Origin: Cytobacillus kochii
Lineage (GTDB): Bacteria; Bacillota; Bacilli; Bacillales; Cytobacillaceae
NCBI RefSeq assembly: GCF_020171845.1
Contig: NZ_JAIVAM010000007.1
Span: forward strand, 124,001 to 188,000
Length of the DNA stretch: 64,000 nucleotides
Direction of reading: 5' to 3'
How positions within the stretch are numbered: the stretch's first letter is position 1; each line of letters starts with the position of its first letter. The notes beneath the pieces are model-generated. The model made no database searches. It was given only the letters and a program-made list of their open reading frames with translations, and was not told the DNA's origin. The position numbers and the translations under genes are program-made. Of this stretch, positions 52,748 to 61,232 are shown in pieces.

Positions 52748-53854
52748 ATGTCTTATGATGGTCGTAATGCCCAAAAGGTGAGGAGACGTAAAGTGAAGCG
52801 CAGAAGACGTGTTTTCGCATTTATCCTTCTTCCTCTACTAGTCCTTGCCCTAAGTGCCACTGCCTACGGTGCCTATCTCTATAATAAAGCAGAGACAGCG
52901 ATGAACAGCACATATAACCCACTAGAAAGAGAAACCAAGCGAGATGTAGCTGTACAACCTGATGTTGATAACTTTTCACTACTCATTATCGGAGTCGATG
53001 ATAGTAGTAAACGGGGTTTTAGTAATTCAGCGCGTTCAGATGCATTAATGGTCGCAACATTTAATAAGGAATCAAAATCTATTAAACTATTAAGCATCCC
53101 TCGTGATTCTTATGTTCAGATTCCTAAGCTTGGTTATCAAGACAAAATCACCCATGCTCACGCTCACGGCGGACCACTCACTTCTATTGAAACGGTTGAG
53201 CAGCTACTCGATATCCCCATTGATTTTTACTTAAAGTTAAATTTTGATGCATTCATTGAGATCATTGATGCACTAGGTGGAGTGGAAGTAGAAGTACCTT
53301 ATGCCTTATCTGAGCAAGACTCAAATGACAACGCAGGGGCTATTCAATTAGAAGAGGGCTTACAAACATTAAATGGTGAAGAAGCATTAGCGCTAGCACG
53401 TACGAGAAAGCAAGATAATGACATTATGCGTGGACAAAGACAACAAGAAATCGTTAAAGCGATGATGAAAAAAGCCGTATCAGTAGATGCTATTTCGAAA
53501 TACGGGGATGTCATCGAAGCAGTCGGAAACAATATGGAAACAGACCTTTCCTTCGACCAAATGAAATCACTTATTAGTTATGCGACTTCTAGTGGCATGA
53601 CACCAGATATTGAAATGCTCAATCTCAAAGGTCAAGATATGTACTTACCAAACTCTAATGGTAATCGTGTGTATTATTATCAAATAGATGATACTGGATT
53701 ACAGGAAGTTATTTCAGAACTACAAAGCCATCTTGATTTAGGGACTACGAACCTCGGACAAAATGAATCTACTGATCCGACAAATGGCGAGAGTTCAACA
53801 GACGGCGAAATTTCTACTGAATCAAGTGAAGCTGGTTATAATAACGAATATTAA
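52748..53854 (+). CDS. LytR-CpsA-Psr family wall-polymer ligase
   Basis: A 368-residue membrane protein: basic N-terminus (KVRRRKVKRRRR), one transmembrane helix about 25-47, then the LCP domain with LLIIGVDDSSKRG, SDALMVATFN, LSIPRDSYVQIP and GQRQQEIVKAMM, the residues that contact the pyrophosphate and lipid. LCP enzymes transfer wall teichoic acid or other polymers from undecaprenyl phosphate to peptidoglycan. A Ser/Thr/Glu-rich tail ends the protein. It lies 88 bp behind yvyE, near tagO. Orthologue of one of TagT/TagU/TagV; which one is not clear. Confidence 0.93.
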   Translation: MSYDGRNAQKVRRRKVKRRRRVFAFILLPLLVLALSATAYGAYLYNKAETAMNSTYNPLERETKRDVAVQPDVDNFSLLIIGVDDSSKRGFSNSARSDALMVATFNKESKSIKLLSIPRDSYVQIPKLGYQDKITHAHAHGGPLTSIETVEQLLDIPIDFYLKLNFDAFIEIIDALGGVEVEVPYALSEQDSNDNAGAIQLEEGLQTLNGEEALALARTRKQDNDIMRGQRQQEIVKAMMKKAVSVDAISKYGDVIEAVGNNMETDLSFDQMKSLISYATSSGMTPDIEMLNLKGQDMYLPNSNGNRVYYYQIDDTGLQEVISELQSHLDLGTTNLGQNESTDPTNGESSTDGEISTESSEAGYNNEY

Positions 53855-53872
53855 TAGAATTATTCTTTATAG

Positions 53873-53908
53873 AAACCCCCAAACAAAAAATTGTTTGGGG
53901 GTTTTTAT
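53873..53908 (+). terminator. Terminator of the LCP gene
   Basis: AAACCCCCAAACAA pairs with TTGTTTGGGGGTTT around AAAA, then TT. Confidence 0.9.
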
Positions 53909-54115
53909 TCAGACACATCTTACTCATACTGTTGTGGTTCTCTTTTAGGTGGGCTCATTCTCTCTTATTTTCTAGCTAGTGGTATGGGCATTTCTTGTTT
54001 GTCCAGACTTCTTTCTATTTTTTTCTCTTCAATTAAAGGGGCACCTTATAAAGCTTGATAGCCTTTTTATAAGAATGTACGGGAATTTATACATGCATCT
54101 CCGTTTCTTGTTACT

Positions 54116-54730
54116 TTACACTTATACATGGCTTTCCCGCACTTCTCAGCCTTCTCCTTTTGGCTTTTGCACTTATACACGGCTTGTGCGCAATTCCCTG
54201 GCTTTTTCTCTCTCTGTTTTGCGCGTATATGCCATTTGCGCGCAATTCCCTGGCTTTTTTCTCTCTCTGTTTTGCGCATATACACGGCTTGCGCGCAATT
54301 CCGTGATCTTTCTCTCTTACTTTTGCACGTATATGCCATTTGCGCGCAGTTCCCTGGCTTTTTCCTCTCATTTTTGCGCGTATACACCGCTTGCGCGCAA
54401 TTCCGTGATCTTTCTCTCTTACTTTTGCGCGTATACACGGCTTGCGCGCAGTTCCCTGTCTTTTCCCTCTCTCTTTTGCGCGTATACACGGCTTACGCGC
54501 AATTCCGTGATCTTTCTCTCTTTCTTTTGCGCGTATAGGCCGCTTGTGCGCAGTTCCCTGTCTTTTCCCTCTCTCTTTTGCGCGTATACTCCATTTACGC
54601 GCAGTTCCCTGTCTGTCCCCTCTCACTTTTGCGCGCATATACCATTTGTTCGCAATTCTCTCCTATTACCTCTCAAGTCTTGCGCACAGTTACCATTCTA
54701 CGTTCTATTTCGCAACATTCATGAGCATTT
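54116..54730. repeat. Array C: about 12 tandem copies of a 51-bp unit
   Basis: Units begin with TTGCGCGTAT-like sequence at 54167, 54219, 54272, then every 51 bp to 54629, with degenerate copies at 54116 and 54680. The second and third copies are 52 and 53 bp. Each complete unit has TTGCGCG and CGCGCAA (13-nt spacer), a potential hairpin, then a pyrimidine tract. From 54272 to 54527 two versions alternate (CCGTGATCTTTCTC and CCCTGNCTTTTTCC), a 102-bp superperiod. It is richer in G+C than its surroundings. No ribosome-binding site accompanies the open frames of either strand. It lies between the convergent ends of the LCP gene and tagO. Confidence 0.95.
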
Positions 54731-54843
54731 ATTATTCCGCATCATTTCTTCAAACAGTTCTCGCCCACCAATATAGTTATCCAATAGCTCTAGGTAAAGC
54801 TTTACTACCAAATTTTTTCTATCAACCTTATCAACCTCTTAAT

Positions 54844-54878
54844 CTACAAAAAAAAGCTAACCAAAATGGTTAGCTTTT
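54844..54878 (-). terminator. Terminator of tagO
   Basis: Minus-strand AAAAGCTAACCA pairs with TGGTTAGCTTTT, followed by more T. It separates tagO from array C. Confidence 0.9.
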
Positions 54879-54881
54879 GTA

Positions 54882-55931
54882 TCAGTTGCCTTTTCCTTTG
54901 AGTCTTTTCAATAGGGGCTGGTAGTCTTTGCCGAGTAGACCGATCAATTCGGCAAATAATTCGAGCATGACAAGGACAACGGCTATTAGTAAGATGGCTC
55001 CCCATACTTTTGCTTGAGAGAAGATAATGGCAATCATGCCAAAAGTAGCTGCCATCGCATAAATTAATAAGACTGTTTGGCGATGGGTAAAGCCTGCATT
55101 CAATAAGCAATGATGGAGATGTGATTTATCTGGTGCTGATATCGGTTGTTTGTTTAAGATCCTTCTAAATATCGCAAAAATCGTATCGGATAATGGGACA
55201 CCTAAAATTAAAATAGGGATAATAAACGAAATCACTGTTACATTTTTAAAGCCGAGCAATGACAAGACAGCAATCATATATCCTAAAAAGAGAGCCCCTG
55301 TATCGCCCATAAATATTTTCGCTGGATGAAAGTTAAAGACAAGAAACCCGAGTGTAGCTACCATTAACAAAGAAGCCATGGCAATTACATACGTATTCCC
55401 CATGAATACAGCCATCCCAGCAATCGTAAATAGCGCAATCGATGATACTCCAGCTGCTAATCCGTCAAGCCCATCAATTAGGTTAATTGCATTCGTCACA
55501 CCAACAATCCATAAGATTGTAATAGGGATAGCAAAATAACCAAAGTCGATCCGATTATCGCCAAAGAATGGGTTGTTAATAAACTCAACTTCCACATTTC
55601 CCCAAAAGACTACGATTAATGCGGCAGCAATTTGCCCTATCAATTTATACTTAGCAGGTAATTGATATTTATCATCTAACATACCGATTATAACGATGAT
55701 AAATGCACCGACCATGATCGGGATATGCACTTCTTTATTTGGTGAGAAGATTAGCACACCGAGCATGAAGCTTAAATAAATCGCTAAACCACCTAAACGA
55801 GGCATCACTTTTTCATGGACTTTTCGATTATTTGGTTTGTCTGTTGCTCCTATCTTAAAGGCCAGTCGTTTTACCAGCGGTGTTAAAAGAACGGAGCATA
55901 TAAAACATAATATTAAGGTCAAATAAATCAT
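54882..55931 (-). CDS. tagO: Undecaprenyl-phosphate GlcNAc-1-phosphate transferase TagO
   Basis: A 349-residue MraY/WecA family protein with about ten helices. Diagnostic: MPRLGGLAIYLSF, NAINLIDGLDGLAAG (Mg binding), FMGDTGALFLGY and DKSHLHHCLL. It starts wall-polymer synthesis by forming lipid-linked GlcNAc pyrophosphate on the inner membrane face. ATG at 55931 follows AAGGAGGG. Next to the LCP gene as in B. subtilis. Confidence 0.96.
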   Translation of the reverse strand: MIYLTLILCFICSVLLTPLVKRLAFKIGATDKPNNRKVHEKVMPRLGGLAIYLSFMLGVLIFSPNKEVHIPIMVGAFIIVIIGMLDDKYQLPAKYKLIGQIAAALIVVFWGNVEVEFINNPFFGDNRIDFGYFAIPITILWIVGVTNAINLIDGLDGLAAGVSSIALFTIAGMAVFMGNTYVIAMASLLMVATLGFLVFNFHPAKIFMGDTGALFLGYMIAVLSLLGFKNVTVISFIIPILILGVPLSDTIFAIFRRILNKQPISAPDKSHLHHCLLNAGFTHRQTVLLIYAMAATFGMIAIIFSQAKVWGAILLIAVVLVMLELFAELIGLLGKDYQPLLKRLKGKGN

Positions 55932-56075
55932 AAAGACCCTCCTTATGGATAGCATGCCCCTCTTTCACACTTGGAACCAGGCATAATTTACAAATTCGTA
56001 CAATTGTATATCGAACCTATTATATCATAGTTGTACCATTTAAAAAGGTACTTTTTTTGACAAAATCCGCAATAT

Positions 56076-57182
56076 TTATGTCCAATTTTTGTAGGCGTCC
56101 ATCACATTTTCCCGAAAATGCTCCACACTAAACCACCTTGATGCATGTTTATAGAGATTTTCACCGATTTTTTTCAAGGAACCTACATAATGGGCATTGA
56201 TCGCCTCTTCAATTGCTAGCGCTAATGCGTCGACATCTTTCACTGGAACAAGCCAGCCATAATCTTTCGATGGAATCAATTCACAGACCCCACCAACATC
56301 GGTCGAAATCACCGGCTTTTTCGCTCTTGCTGCCTCTAATAAGACAATTGGAAAATTCTCACTTAATGATGATAATAGATGAAGATCTGAAATTTGTAAT
56401 AAGGCATCAATATCCTGTCTATATCCTAGAAATTTAATTTGTTTAGCTAATCCTTTGTTGTTCACAAAAGCTTTTAATTCTTGTTCTAAAAAGCCATCTC
56501 CTATTAAAAGGAGTTTGACCTGAGGTGCTTTAGCCATGACACGGCTGATGGCTTCTAAGGCAATCCGATGGCCCTTTACAGGTGTGAGTCTCGCCACCAT
56601 AGCAATTACAAAATCATTCGCCTCAAGCCCTAACCCTTTACGTTCAAGCGTACAAGACTGCATCTGTCTATTAAAATCTATGCCATTGAAAATAGTCTTC
56701 ACTTTACTCCCATCCACACCATGTGAGAGCAAGAGCTCTTTGGAACGATTAGAAATGGCGAAATAATAATCAGGGTGCTTCAAAAGCCATAAATGCAACT
56801 TAGTAAAGGCTTTTCCTTTCAAGCCCCGATTAAGAAAATCATCATAGGGATTGCTATGTAATGTTGTCACCCACTTACATTCTCGGTAGGTTTTTTTTAG
56901 CAAATAACCATAAAGATTTGCTCGCGCACCATGTGTATGAATCATCGTCATTTGTTCTGATTCAATATATTTCTTTAAACGTTGAATGACTGATAGATCA
57001 TATCTTTTTTTCGTAGCGAAAAGCTTTACGCGAATCCCTCGCTGTAATGCCTTCTGATAAATCGGTCCAGGTTCAAAAATCCCTAGCGTAAAAACAGAAG
57101 GGTCACTATTCTCTAATAAATCAAGAATATGTGTCATGCCCCCACCTGTATCATTCCCTGCATTTAAATGGAGTACTTTCAT
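56076..57182 (-). CDS. Glycosyltransferase family 4
   Basis: A 368-residue GT-B glycosyltransferase. N-terminal LHLNAGNDTGGGMTHIL, nucleotide-binding VARLTPVKGHRIALEA and C-terminal SSLSENFPIVLLEAARAKKPVISTDVGG (E-x7-E region) are typical of GT4. It adds a sugar to a lipid-linked intermediate in the envelope locus; sugar unknown. ATG at 57182 is preceded by GAAGGATGG at long spacing. It stands 144 bp upstream of tagO on the same strand. Confidence 0.9.
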   Translation of the reverse strand: MKVLHLNAGNDTGGGMTHILDLLENSDPSVFTLGIFEPGPIYQKALQRGIRVKLFATKKRYDLSVIQRLKKYIESEQMTMIHTHGARANLYGYLLKKTYRECKWVTTLHSNPYDDFLNRGLKGKAFTKLHLWLLKHPDYYFAISNRSKELLLSHGVDGSKVKTIFNGIDFNRQMQSCTLERKGLGLEANDFVIAMVARLTPVKGHRIALEAISRVMAKAPQVKLLLIGDGFLEQELKAFVNNKGLAKQIKFLGYRQDIDALLQISDLHLLSSLSENFPIVLLEAARAKKPVISTDVGGVCELIPSKDYGWLVPVKDVDALALAIEEAINAHYVGSLKKIGENLYKHASRWFSVEHFRENVMDAYKNWT

Positions 57183-57259
57183 CGTTGATATTCCATCCTT
57201 CTTCATAGTATCAGACGGAACAGCTTAGAAAATAGTTGCAGATTCTAGGGATTTTTACT

Positions 57260-57991
57260 TCAATCTCGCTTTCTGGATTGCCGTACTTGCTTCACAAATT
57301 GAGGTAAAACGAGCACCCTTCTCCAACGAGAGGGCTGCTTCAATAGGCGGTAAAACCACTCTAACTTAAGGTTTTGCCAAAATTCTGGCGCTCGTTTCAT
57401 TTCACCAGATATAATGTCAATCGTGCCACCGACCCCCATGAATAACCCTTTAGAGAAGCGATGATAATTAGTGGTGATCCATTCTTCCTGACGTGGAAAG
57501 CCTAAAGCAACCAAGACGATATCTGGCGCTAAAGCTGCTACTTCTTCAGCCACTTGCCCATCTTCCCAATCAAAATAACCATTATGTCTACCGACAAGGT
57601 TAATTCCCGGATAATCTTTTTCTATATTTTCAGCTGCTCTTTTATTTACTTGTTCCCTTCCTCCGAGAAGATATACATGCCAGCCTTTTTTATTTCCTTC
57701 ATCTAATAAGGACATTGTTAAATCAAAGCCTGTTACACGCTCTTTTATCGGCTTTTGAAGCATATTCGCAGCAAGTAGAATCCCATTACCATCAGGCACC
57801 ACGTAATGAGCTGATTGAATAATCTTTTGATAATCTTTATTCTCTTTGGCATACATAACGATTTCCGGATTCGCTGTCACGACAAATGTTTTTTCTTGTT
57901 TATCTATATGGTTGGTTAAAATGGATTCCATTTCTGTAAAGCTTGTATTAATAAAGGGAACCCCAAGTATATTTACGTAATCATGACTCAT
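57260..57991 (-). CDS. tagA: TagA/WecG family ManNAc transferase
   Basis: A 243-residue GT26 protein: VNILGVPFINTSF, TANPEIVMYAKEN (catalytic region), VVPDGNGILLAA, YLLGG, VGRHNGYFDWE and ALGFPRQEEW. It transfers N-acetylmannosamine to lipid-linked GlcNAc, the second step of wall teichoic acid linkage-unit synthesis. Length and motif order match TagA; basic C-terminal tail (SRWRRVLVLPQFVKQVRQSRKR) mediates membrane contact. ATG at 57991. Confidence 0.94.
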   Translation of the reverse strand: MSHDYVNILGVPFINTSFTEMESILTNHIDKQEKTFVVTANPEIVMYAKENKDYQKIIQSAHYVVPDGNGILLAANMLQKPIKERVTGFDLTMSLLDEGNKKGWHVYLLGGREQVNKRAAENIEKDYPGINLVGRHNGYFDWEDGQVAEEVAALAPDIVLVALGFPRQEEWITTNYHRFSKGLFMGVGGTIDIISGEMKRAPEFWQNLKLEWFYRLLKQPSRWRRVLVLPQFVKQVRQSRKRD

Positions 57992-58087
57992 TTTATAACC
58001 TCAATCTTTATCTTAATAGTCGGTGTTTTAGTTTACACCGTTCTGATTATACTAATAATAAAAAGCACTTTTCCTTAAAGGAGATTC

Positions 58088-59626
58088 ATGATGAAAAAAC
58101 AGCTTATCCAAGCTGCGGGACTCATAACAGGTATTGCAATCATTAGTAAGGTTCTAGGTTTTGTAAGAGAATTGCTTATGGCCTCTTATTTCGGTACTTC
58201 AACAGTGGCTGATGCTTACTTTGTAGCATCCATTATCCCTGTTTTATTATTCTCAGCAGTTGGCATGTCCATTACAACTGGTATCATCCCTCTATATGCT
58301 GAATTAAAAAAACAGCATTCACTAGAAGCACGAAACGTAGTAGGGGTACTTACGACTGTATTCCTCATTCTTGCATTAGTGATTACTGTCATCGCAATTC
58401 TATTCACCCCTATCATTACCCAATGGATGGCACCAGGGTTCACCGAAGAACAGTGGTATGTAACAAATGTATTAACGATTATCATGCTACCAAGCTTCTG
58501 CTTCTACGTTTTATCTGCCGTTTCAACAGGCATTTTAGAATACGAAAAGGAATTCGCACCACCCGCAATGGGAGCCATCCCGCAAAACATCCTGATTATC
58601 ATTAGTATTGTCGTACTCTCACAGTTCTATGGGATATACGGTGTAGCCATTGCCACTTTGTTAGGAGCCATTAGTCAATTTCTTGTACAATACCCGTTTA
58701 TAAAGAAGTATAAAGTAATTCGACTTAATTTTCATTTTAAAACCTATTCTCTATTCATTAAAAGAACCTTTTTTTCTTTTATGCCATTAATTATTACGTC
58801 CATTGCTTTTCAGTTTAATACAGTCATTGATCGCTTTTTTGCATCTGGACTGATAGATGGTAGCGTTTCAGCCTTAAACTATGCAAACAAGCTGATGTTT
58901 CTGCCGTTAAGTATCATTCTCCTATCCTTTATCACCGTGTTGTTTCCATCCATTATTGATACGGCGGCAGAGAATAAGAATGAGCTTACTCCACTAATCA
59001 TTAGCGGTATGACGATTATTAGCTTAGTCGGCATACCTATTAGTGCGGTCATGTTAATAGAAAGCCGGACATTGATTGAAGTAGCTTATGAGAGAGGCGC
59101 ATTCAATACGAACGCTACTACTATAACGAGCATTGCCTTTTTCTTTTATACAATCGGTATGATCGCCATCGCATTAAAGGAATTTTTAAATCGCTCATTT
59201 ATTGCCTTACAAAATGAGAAAATGACCATGATAGCTGCAATCGTCTCTATTATCGTCAATATCATTTTTAGTTTGATTTTAACACCTTTAATGGGTATTG
59301 GTGGTGTAGCCTTGGCTACTTCTATCAGCATGGTCTCACAGACGGTTGTTTTGCTATATTTTTTACGGAAGGAATTAGACATACCGAGACAAGAGATGAA
59401 GGATTTATTATTTTCTCAAGGAAAAGTATTCACGATGTTCTTACTCGTAACTGGCGGTCTTTTCGGCTTACATAAGCTCTATCATTCCTACTTACCAGCA
59501 CTGCTGTCGATATCAGTGACAACCTTCACAGCCGTCATTTTCACTATACTAGTGGCTACATTATTGAGAATATCCGAAATGGAAAAGTTCGCTGAATGGG
59601 CTAGGACACTCAAGAGAAAGCCCTAA
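58088..59626 (+). CDS. MurJ/MVF-type polyprenyl-linked glycan flippase
   Basis: A 512-residue protein with about 14 helices of the MOP superfamily, MVF/MurJ branch. The N-terminus ISKVLGFVRELLMASYFGTS and PLYAELKK, and mid-protein RFFASGLIDGSVSALNYANKL, are characteristic. It flips lipid-linked oligosaccharides; whether lipid II or a teichoic/exopolysaccharide unit is open. Two ATG codons (58088, 58091) follow AAAGGAG. It is divergent from tagA, a setting that suggests a role in the local glycan. Confidence 0.88.
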   Translation: MMKKQLIQAAGLITGIAIISKVLGFVRELLMASYFGTSTVADAYFVASIIPVLLFSAVGMSITTGIIPLYAELKKQHSLEARNVVGVLTTVFLILALVITVIAILFTPIITQWMAPGFTEEQWYVTNVLTIIMLPSFCFYVLSAVSTGILEYEKEFAPPAMGAIPQNILIIISIVVLSQFYGIYGVAIATLLGAISQFLVQYPFIKKYKVIRLNFHFKTYSLFIKRTFFSFMPLIITSIAFQFNTVIDRFFASGLIDGSVSALNYANKLMFLPLSIILLSFITVLFPSIIDTAAENKNELTPLIISGMTIISLVGIPISAVMLIESRTLIEVAYERGAFNTNATTITSIAFFFYTIGMIAIALKEFLNRSFIALQNEKMTMIAAIVSIIVNIIFSLILTPLMGIGGVALATSISMVSQTVVLLYFLRKELDIPRQEMKDLLFSQGKVFTMFLLVTGGLFGLHKLYHSYLPALLSISVTTFTAVIFTILVATLLRISEMEKFAEWARTLKRKP

Positions 59627-59687
59627 CAGAATCAATCAAACGTTTGTTTAAAAAATGCGTTCATTCGAAATTTGCAGCTGAGAATTC

Positions 59688-60986
59688 TTAGTTCATAGAA
59701 TTCTCAAGCCGCACGGATTGGATTCCACAGGCTAGCCAAGCCATTAGTAAAGCTAAATAAATACTCACACCAGGTGCTGTTAATACATGACCAGCGATAA
59801 AAGCGACCCCAAGACCTAGAGCTATTCCAGTGAGTACTAAAATGACCTCTAAGTCCATCAATCGTTTCATATTTTGAAATGCTTGTTTAATCAATTGCCA
59901 AAGCATATAGACAAAGGGCAGCAAATATAAACTAAACCCTATCATTCCTAAGGAATAGAATAAATCTAAAAAATCCATCTCAATCGTTTTGGCTTCATCC
60001 GTAAAGTTGCCACCATAACCCATGCCAAACAGCTTTTGCATCCAAGGCGCCTCTTGAAAATAAGCTTGATACTCTTCCCAGTAAGTTTCCCTGCCGCTAT
60101 AGACGATGTTATCCTTCTGTTCACTTGTCATCACTTGTGTTTTCCCTTCTTCTTTTGAAACACCAAGCCAATCAAGCTGTAGCTCCATGTTATGGGCAAC
60201 TGGGGTATATGGTGTCATAAGAATAAAAACAACAAACAAAATGCCAAGTGTAACTAATTTAGTTCTTTGTATGTATTCTCTTTTTACCAAACAAAGAACA
60301 ATAGAGGTACCAATGCTGATAAGCAATGTAATCAAAATCGCCCCATAACCCACTTTCGTCCCTAAAGCCAGCAACCCATACATAACCGTGAGTAATCCTA
60401 CCATTAACCACCACGAACGTTTTATGGCAAAATGCAATACAACCGGTAACCCCATAGCCAAAATGGCGCCAATCTCATTGCCAGCATAAAACCAGCCAAC
60501 ATGACCACTCTTCCAATAATCATAACTAGGAAACGCAGTATCAGAAAGCCCCGCCACCGTCATCATCGCCCCAGTCAAAATCACAGCTATCATCAAATAA
60601 TAGAGCGGAGAAATCCTAAACCCTCTGCGAAAAGCCACTAGAAAGAATAGAAAACAGACAACAAAATAAACATTTTTCATTAACCATTTCAGCTCAGGTC
60701 CCCACATAAAAACAGGTTTCATCGTAAACTGAACCCCAATCGAAATCACAATAAACAAGCCAAATAACAACAGATAGCCTAAAATCACGGGTTTTCTTAC
60801 ATATGATGTAAATAATAAGTAAGCACATATAAATAATAAAAAACAAAAACGCATCGCTAAACCAAGCGTAAATGCTTGATCATTCAAACGAATAGACAAA
60901 GATGTAAGCACATCAATAATTGGCTGTAATAACAAAAAAAGCATACTCAGCCACAACACCTTATTTCTCTTTTCAGTCTTCAGCAT
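59688..60986 (-). CDS. O-antigen ligase/polymerase-like membrane protein
   Basis: A 432-residue protein with about 10-12 helices and one large loop (about residues 270-340, WLGVSKEEGKTQVM, YSGRETYWEEY, FGMGYGG), the pattern of WaaL/Wzy proteins. Such proteins join or polymerise lipid-linked glycans outside the membrane. It converges on the flippase gene. ATG behind AGAGGTT. Specific function is inferred from architecture and neighbours. Confidence 0.82.
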   Translation of the reverse strand: MLKTEKRNKVLWLSMLFLLLQPIIDVLTSLSIRLNDQAFTLGLAMRFCFLLFICAYLLFTSYVRKPVILGYLLLFGLFIVISIGVQFTMKPVFMWGPELKWLMKNVYFVVCFLFFLVAFRRGFRISPLYYLMIAVILTGAMMTVAGLSDTAFPSYDYWKSGHVGWFYAGNEIGAILAMGLPVVLHFAIKRSWWLMVGLLTVMYGLLALGTKVGYGAILITLLISIGTSIVLCLVKREYIQRTKLVTLGILFVVFILMTPYTPVAHNMELQLDWLGVSKEEGKTQVMTSEQKDNIVYSGRETYWEEYQAYFQEAPWMQKLFGMGYGGNFTDEAKTIEMDFLDLFYSLGMIGFSLYLLPFVYMLWQLIKQAFQNMKRLMDLEVILVLTGIALGLGVAFIAGHVLTAPGVSIYLALLMAWLACGIQSVRLENSMN

Positions 60987-61232
60987 AAATAAACAACCTC
61001 TTTGGTGGAATTTGTATTTATTATATGGGAAATTTGGAATTTTACTATAGGAGGTGTTAAAAATAGAAGTATAATTCTAGTATCTTACCGCTTATCTTTT
61101 TTCTATCAATTATTTGTTTAATTATCAATGTTTAACTAATTGATTACAATTTTTGATTTTTTATGGCATTTACATTTTATAAACAAATTAATGTTAAAAT
61201 AAATAGGATTAAATTAAAAGGAGAACTTTAAA

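Noticed and set aside
54067..54638. Basic 17-residue repeat proteins over array C
   Set aside because: Overlapping frames on both strands and indels in the first units; no start signals.
17618..54730. CRISPR arrays
   Set aside because: Copies are contiguous and diverged, without constant repeats separated by unique spacers, and no cas genes are present.
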